From the NCBI GenBank assembly GCA_947461185.1, contig CANHJY010000048.1, positions 1-10,177 of the forward strand: a stretch of DNA of 10,177 nt. The letters are read 5' to 3'. Positions 7,524 to 10,177 of this stretch are shown one piece after another. Within the stretch, counting starts at the first letter, position 1. Every line of letters starts with the position of its first letter. Under the pieces are notes generated by a model. That model did not search any database. It saw only the letters and a program-made list of their open reading frames with translations, and was not told the DNA's origin. This DNA comes from Flavobacteriales bacterium (lineage in GTDB: Bacteria > Bacteroidota > Bacteroidia > Flavobacteriales_D > Crocinitomicaceae). The position numbers were made by a program, and so were the translations under genes.

Positions 7524-8453
7524 TCATTTTTTACTAGCCCGGAATGCATTCATGATTTCTTTTCCCCCTAGTAAACCCCCAGTATGAATAAATAAAATAG
7601 TCGAATTCGTAATATTCTCTTTTTCAATCCAATCTTCCATAGCTATCCAAACTTTTCCAGTATAAATAGGATCCAATTCGATACTGGTTGTTTTTTGGAT
7701 GTCAACGATCTTTTCTAAAAGTTCATTTGACGTTTTTCCGTATCCACCACAATGTCCATTTTCATGAGGTACAATGCACTCCAGCCAGTCATTTATATCT
7801 AAATCCGAAAAACCGTAACTCCTGTACAAGGCATCAAGCGTTTCAATCACATCAACACCTTTTAAGGCTGACACAACGTTTAACTTGGTGTCACCAGATA
7901 TTGTGCTCGCAATTCCAGTGGCAGTAGTTCCTGTTCCTAAAGCAACAAAAATATGGTCATATTTACTTTGACATTCCATTAATATTTCCTGACAACCGAT
8001 CATACCCATAAAATTGGCTCCACCTTCCGGAATAATATACATGCCTGGATAAGTTAACTTCAATTGATTTCGGTAATCATAATCATTTCTCAATTTGTAT
8101 GTTTCTCTTGGCACAAAAATCAGCAGCATTCCCAGTTCAGCGCATCGTTTTAACACCCAATTCGATTCTTTTTCTAACTCCTCTCCCCTAACTATCGCAA
8201 TTGACTTTAAATTGAATTTTTGACAAGCAGATGCAGTCGCCAACAAATGATTGGAATACGCCCCTCCGAAGGTTAAAACACCCTGTAATTTGTGTTGTAA
8301 AACATGCTCTATATTATATTTTAATTTCCGCCATTTGTTCCCTGAGACTTCCAAATCTATGAGGTCGTCACGCTTCATGAACAATTTAATATTGCGTTTG
8401 TTAAACTTCTCAATACTAATACATTGTTCAATAGATTTATTCGTAGCGAACAT
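7524..8453 (-). CDS. PLP-dependent enzyme, ACC deaminase/D-cysteine desulfhydrase family
   Basis: A fold type II PLP enzyme of 309 residues, cytoplasmic. The Schiff-base lysine is K40 in VSGNKWRKL (36-44), followed by FGGAYSNHL (62-70, with S67, N68 and H69 at the acid-base site), PEGGANFMG (142-150), the phosphate-binding loop ALGTGTTATG (171-180), DPIYTGK (261-267) and the C-terminal HTGGLLG (290-296). At the position that is Glu after the active-site Tyr in true ACC deaminases (DPVYEGK) this protein has Thr, and it has Thr in HTGG where ACC deaminases carry Leu. Both differences point to the D-cysteine desulfhydrase side, giving pyruvate, H2S and ammonia, although the substrate remains inferred. 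It converges on folP with a 9-base gap, which makes a shared transcript unlikely. Upstream it is divergent from the DUF5522 gene. Confidence 0.9.
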   Translation of the reverse strand: MFATNKSIEQCISIEKFNKRNIKLFMKRDDLIDLEVSGNKWRKLKYNIEHVLQHKLQGVLTFGGAYSNHLLATASACQKFNLKSIAIVRGEELEKESNWVLKRCAELGMLLIFVPRETYKLRNDYDYRNQLKLTYPGMYIIPEGGANFMGMIGCQEILMECQSKYDHIFVALGTGTTATGIASTISGDTKLNVVSALKGVDVIETLDALYRSYGFSDLDINDWLECIVPHENGHCGGYGKTSNELLEKIVDIQKTTSIELDPIYTGKVWIAMEDWIEKENITNSTILFIHTGGLLGGKEIMNAFRASKK

Positions 8454-8493
8454 AAACTTTTTAATACATTCACGAAATTAGTAATTCTGGGAG
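8454..8493. promoter_or_regulatory. Divergent intergenic region between PLP enzyme and DUF5522 genes
   Basis: Only 40 bases separate the two divergent starts. The minus strand has TAATTTCG (8480 down to 8473) and the plus strand TAATTCTG (8482-8489); each differs from the Bacteroidota -7 consensus TAnnTTTG by one base. They lie almost back to back, so the two promoters would overlap. No clear TTG -33 box is seen for either. GGGAG at 8489-8493 abuts the ATG at 8494 and is too close to serve it as a Shine-Dalgarno sequence. Confidence 0.4.
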
Positions 8494-8685
8494 ATGGATA
8501 ACGAGATGTCAGGTTTTTCAAAAAAAGGTAACTTATCAGAAGAGGATTATTACTTAAGTCCAGAAGGACATATAGTTTTTACAGAATCATATCATTTAAA
8601 GAGAGGATATTGCTGTAAGAGCGGCTGTAAACATTGCCCCTATGGATATGACAAAAAAACTGACACATTTAAAAAAGTTAATTAA
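8494..8685 (+). CDS. Small Cys-rich DUF5522 protein
   Basis: A 63-residue protein whose core FTESYHLKRGYCC, SGCKHCPYGY (29-52) matches the DUF5522 family, common in Bacteroidota. Four cysteines (C40, C41, C45, C48) plus H47 sit in a 9-residue stretch and would suit binding a metal ion or Fe-S cluster. That is inference, since the family has no function known to me. There is no signal peptide or membrane segment, so it is probably cytoplasmic. The start could be the ATG at 8494 or M5 (8506); the conserved part begins after both. It is divergent from the PLP-enzyme gene, and its last 8 bases overlap the end of the convergent acyltransferase gene. Confidence 0.88.
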   Translation: MDNEMSGFSKKGNLSEEDYYLSPEGHIVFTESYHLKRGYCCKSGCKHCPYGYDKKTDTFKKVN

Positions 8686-9220
8686 TCCCCTTCTCGGGAA
8701 ATTTACCTTTGAATTGTCTAAGTACAGATTTTATGTAATCAGTTGTTTCTTCGGCCGTGTTCATTGGTTCCAAGACTTTGAATATCCCCCCCGTTTTAGT
8801 TGAATAATCCATGTAGCAGATCACAATAGGCACATTTGCTTTTTTAGCGATGTAATAAAATCCTTTTTTCCAATTGGGGTTGTATTTTCTGGTTCCTTCT
8901 GGGGTGAACAATAAAAATAACTTTTCATTTTCGCCAAATAAATTCACAGCGTAGTCAGTCATATTATTTTTCTTTTTTCGATCTACCGGAATTCCACCTA
9001 AACCTTTTAAAATCCATCCCAGCGGAGGTCGAAACAGCTCTTTTTTAATAATTATTTTTGGTTTTATTCCTAGATAAAAAAATGCTAATCTTCCAATTAC
9101 AAAATCCCAATTTGATGTATGAGGCCCCATGACAAGAACACATTTATTGATATTTTCAGGAACCTCAGCGTTAATTTTCCAACCCATTAAACGTAAAATA
9201 ATTCCTGATAATAATTTCAT
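8678..9220 (-). CDS. PlsC-like lysophospholipid acyltransferase family protein
   Basis: A 180-residue acyltransferase of the LPLAT (PlsC) superfamily, which moves acyl groups from acyl-ACP or acyl-CoA to a glycerolipid-type acceptor at the inner face of the membrane. The catalytic Hx4D motif is H34-TSNW-D39 in MGPHTSNWDF, followed by KKELFRPPLGWIL (59-71), GGIPVDR (75-81) and the acceptor-binding TPEGTR (106-111), the counterpart of FPEGTR. W117-KKGFYYIA (117-125) and VPIV (130-133) are also typical. It is shorter than classical PlsC (about 240 residues) and has no N-terminal transmembrane helix, which fits the compact LPLAT subfamily; the substrate may therefore not be lysophosphatidate. It overlaps the convergent DUF5522 gene by 8 bases and is divergent from the gene at 9261. 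Confidence 0.92.
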   Translation of the reverse strand: MKLLSGIILRLMGWKINAEVPENINKCVLVMGPHTSNWDFVIGRLAFFYLGIKPKIIIKKELFRPPLGWILKGLGGIPVDRKKKNNMTDYAVNLFGENEKLFLLFTPEGTRKYNPNWKKGFYYIAKKANVPIVICYMDYSTKTGGIFKVLEPMNTAEETTDYIKSVLRQFKGKFPEKGIN

Positions 9221-9260
9221 ATTGTAAAGGTAGTATTTCGTAATTAATCTAATTTTGAAT
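9221..9260. promoter_or_regulatory. Divergent intergenic region between acyltransferase and the membrane-anchored protein gene
   Basis: Forty bases lie between the two divergent starts. On the minus strand TACCTTTA (9232 down to 9225) is one base off TAnnTTTG and ends 4 bases before the acyltransferase ATG, so its transcript would be leaderless or nearly so. On the plus strand TAATTTTG (9250-9257) matches the consensus exactly but is only 3 bases before the ATG at 9261. A TTG at 9222-9224 is 25 bases upstream of it, longer than the usual spacing. Both calls are tentative. Confidence 0.4.
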
Positions 9261-10177
9261 ATGAAATTTAAAAAGTGGTTATTTTCTGCGTTAAGTTTAA
9301 TTTTCCTGTTTTTATCAATGTGGTTGATTATTTGGACAGCGGCGGCATTAAAAAATCATCCCAAAGATAATCTTGCAACCTACTTACCGAAAGACACAAA
9401 GTTCGCAGTAAGGGTTTATGCGAATAATATTATTCAGAAATTTTACAGAGAATTATTATTCTACAAACAGGACCCTTCCAATCAAAACCTTATCAAGGAT
9501 ATCATCGAACAGAAGATAAAATCTGCTGATGAAGATTCAATAGACCGAAGCAGTTTAATCGAAAATTTCAATGGAATTGATCTATATAACGATTTCATTT
9601 TTTTTCAATTTTCGCGAAATCAAAAAGATTACAATGGAATTTTATGTCATGTAAAAGACACATCACAATTCCTGGAAAATGTTTCTGACAACGACAAATT
9701 CAAAAAGGTATGTAATCACAATGTAGGCCTCATTTTATTTCCAATGCAAAAAGATGTTCAAATAGCCGAATTATCAAAATTATCCGAGGAAATAATTACA
9801 ACAGAAAATACTGGAATTTTCAACTCAAGGAGAGTGACTTCTGATGCCCTTTTTGACTTGTTTTATCAAATACAGGATGAAAATGGAACATTTTCAAAAT
9901 TAGCGTTAGCGCTGGACATCAACGAAAAACAAATAAGTTTAAATGGGACGTTAACGCCTGCAGTTGCCAAAACGAAAGACAATTCAAGTTATGTTTTACA
10001 GGGTAAGAACTTAAATATTAAAGCATTTAGTATTCCTCAAATTTTAAATAATGAATTAAACAAATGGTTAAATGAAAATGCCATTCCACCAATTTCTGTA
10101 AGAGAATTACAATTGAATTATGAAGGATTAGCTATTGAATTAAATCCAACGCAACTCAATATTAAACCAAAATTTGA
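9261..10177 (+). CDS. Membrane-anchored envelope protein of unknown function (C-terminus outside window)
   Basis: An open frame starts at the ATG at 9261 and runs to the right edge with no stop, giving 305 residues. Residues 1-5 (MKFKK) are basic and are followed by a hydrophobic segment (about 6-29), which acts as an uncleaved anchor or signal peptide. The remainder is hydrophilic and extracytoplasmic by inference. After the anchor comes NHPKDNLATYLPKDTKFAVR (32-51), a pattern in which a short linker leads into a beta-strand and then helices, and later segments look like alternating beta strands (for example ALALDINEKQISLNGTL). No catalytic motif or named family is recognised; an AsmA-like or substrate-binding role cannot be supported. 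There is no Shine-Dalgarno sequence. It is divergent from the acyltransferase, and nothing in the context assigns a function. Confidence 0.82.
   Translation, partial: MKFKKWLFSALSLIFLFLSMWLIIWTAAALKNHPKDNLATYLPKDTKFAVRVYANNIIQKFYRELLFYKQDPSNQNLIKDIIEQKIKSADEDSIDRSSLIENFNGIDLYNDFIFFQFSRNQKDYNGILCHVKDTSQFLENVSDNDKFKKVCNHNVGLILFPMQKDVQIAELSKLSEEIITTENTGIFNSRRVTSDALFDLFYQIQDENGTFSKLALALDINEKQISLNGTLTPAVAKTKDNSSYVLQGKNLNIKAFSIPQILNNELNKWLNENAIPPISVRELQLNYEGLAIELNPTQLNIKPKF

Noticed and set aside
7505..7524. Possible small hairpin (AAGTC-GTT-GACCTT) followed by T-runs between folP and the PLP gene
   Set aside because: The stem is only five pairs with a bulged base and overlaps the folP stop; too weak to call a terminator.
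7688..7927. 79-codon plus-strand frame, antisense to the PLP enzyme
   Set aside because: It lies wholly over a gene with clear conserved motifs, and its His/Cys/Gln-rich product looks random.
8686..8699. Possible hairpin TCCC...GGGA at the DUF5522/acyltransferase convergent junction
   Set aside because: Only four base pairs and no strong T-tract directly after it; it also lies inside the acyltransferase coding region.
1..10177. Search for CRISPR repeats, tRNA or rRNA genes, insertion sequences and attachment sites
   Set aside because: Coding density is almost complete, gaps are 48 bases or shorter, and I see no transposase, long direct or inverted repeat, or tRNA-like pattern.

Overview
The window looks like an ordinary chromosomal segment of a low-GC member of the Bacteroidota. 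Three things suggest this. The coding DNA is AT-rich and genes start without clear Shine-Dalgarno sequences. Several proteins belong to families typical of the phylum: a DUF1599 protein, a BT_3928-type DoxX membrane protein and a DUF5522 Cys-rich protein. Some start sites also have TAnnTTTG-like boxes just upstream. A Flavobacteriales-like lineage is plausible but cannot be fixed from the sequence.

Layout. Bases 1-6650 form one tightly packed leftward cluster of five genes. In order of transcription they are a DUF1599 protein with two internal repeats, a 629-residue DoxX/BT_3928-type membrane protein, triosephosphate isomerase (tpiA), ribosomal protein L11 methyltransferase (prmA), and a very large predicted secreted protein that runs off the left edge. 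The first three junctions overlap by 8, 1 and 14 bases, and the last has a 5-base gap, so a single transcript with translational coupling is likely. folP (dihydropteroate synthase) is transcribed divergently from this cluster, rightward from 6699. It converges, with only 9 bases between stop codons, on a leftward PLP-dependent enzyme of the ACC deaminase/D-cysteine desulfhydrase family. That gene is divergent from a small rightward DUF5522 protein. The DUF5522 gene in turn overlaps tail-to-tail with a leftward PlsC-like acyltransferase. Finally, a rightward gene for a membrane-anchored protein of unknown function starts at 9261 and leaves the window on the right.

Function. The recognised genes are housekeeping: glycolysis/gluconeogenesis (TpiA), ribosome modification (PrmA), folate synthesis (FolP), amino-acid catabolism (PLP enzyme) and lipid acylation (PlsC-like). 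Genes of unknown role are mixed in: DUF1599, the DoxX/thioredoxin-like protein, DUF5522 and two envelope proteins.

I see no mobile element, CRISPR array, RNA gene, prophage or recognisable defence system, and no gene-free stretch longer than about 50 bases. The most interesting material is the uncharacterised envelope and redox-looking proteins coupled to core metabolic genes, rather than a discrete new system.
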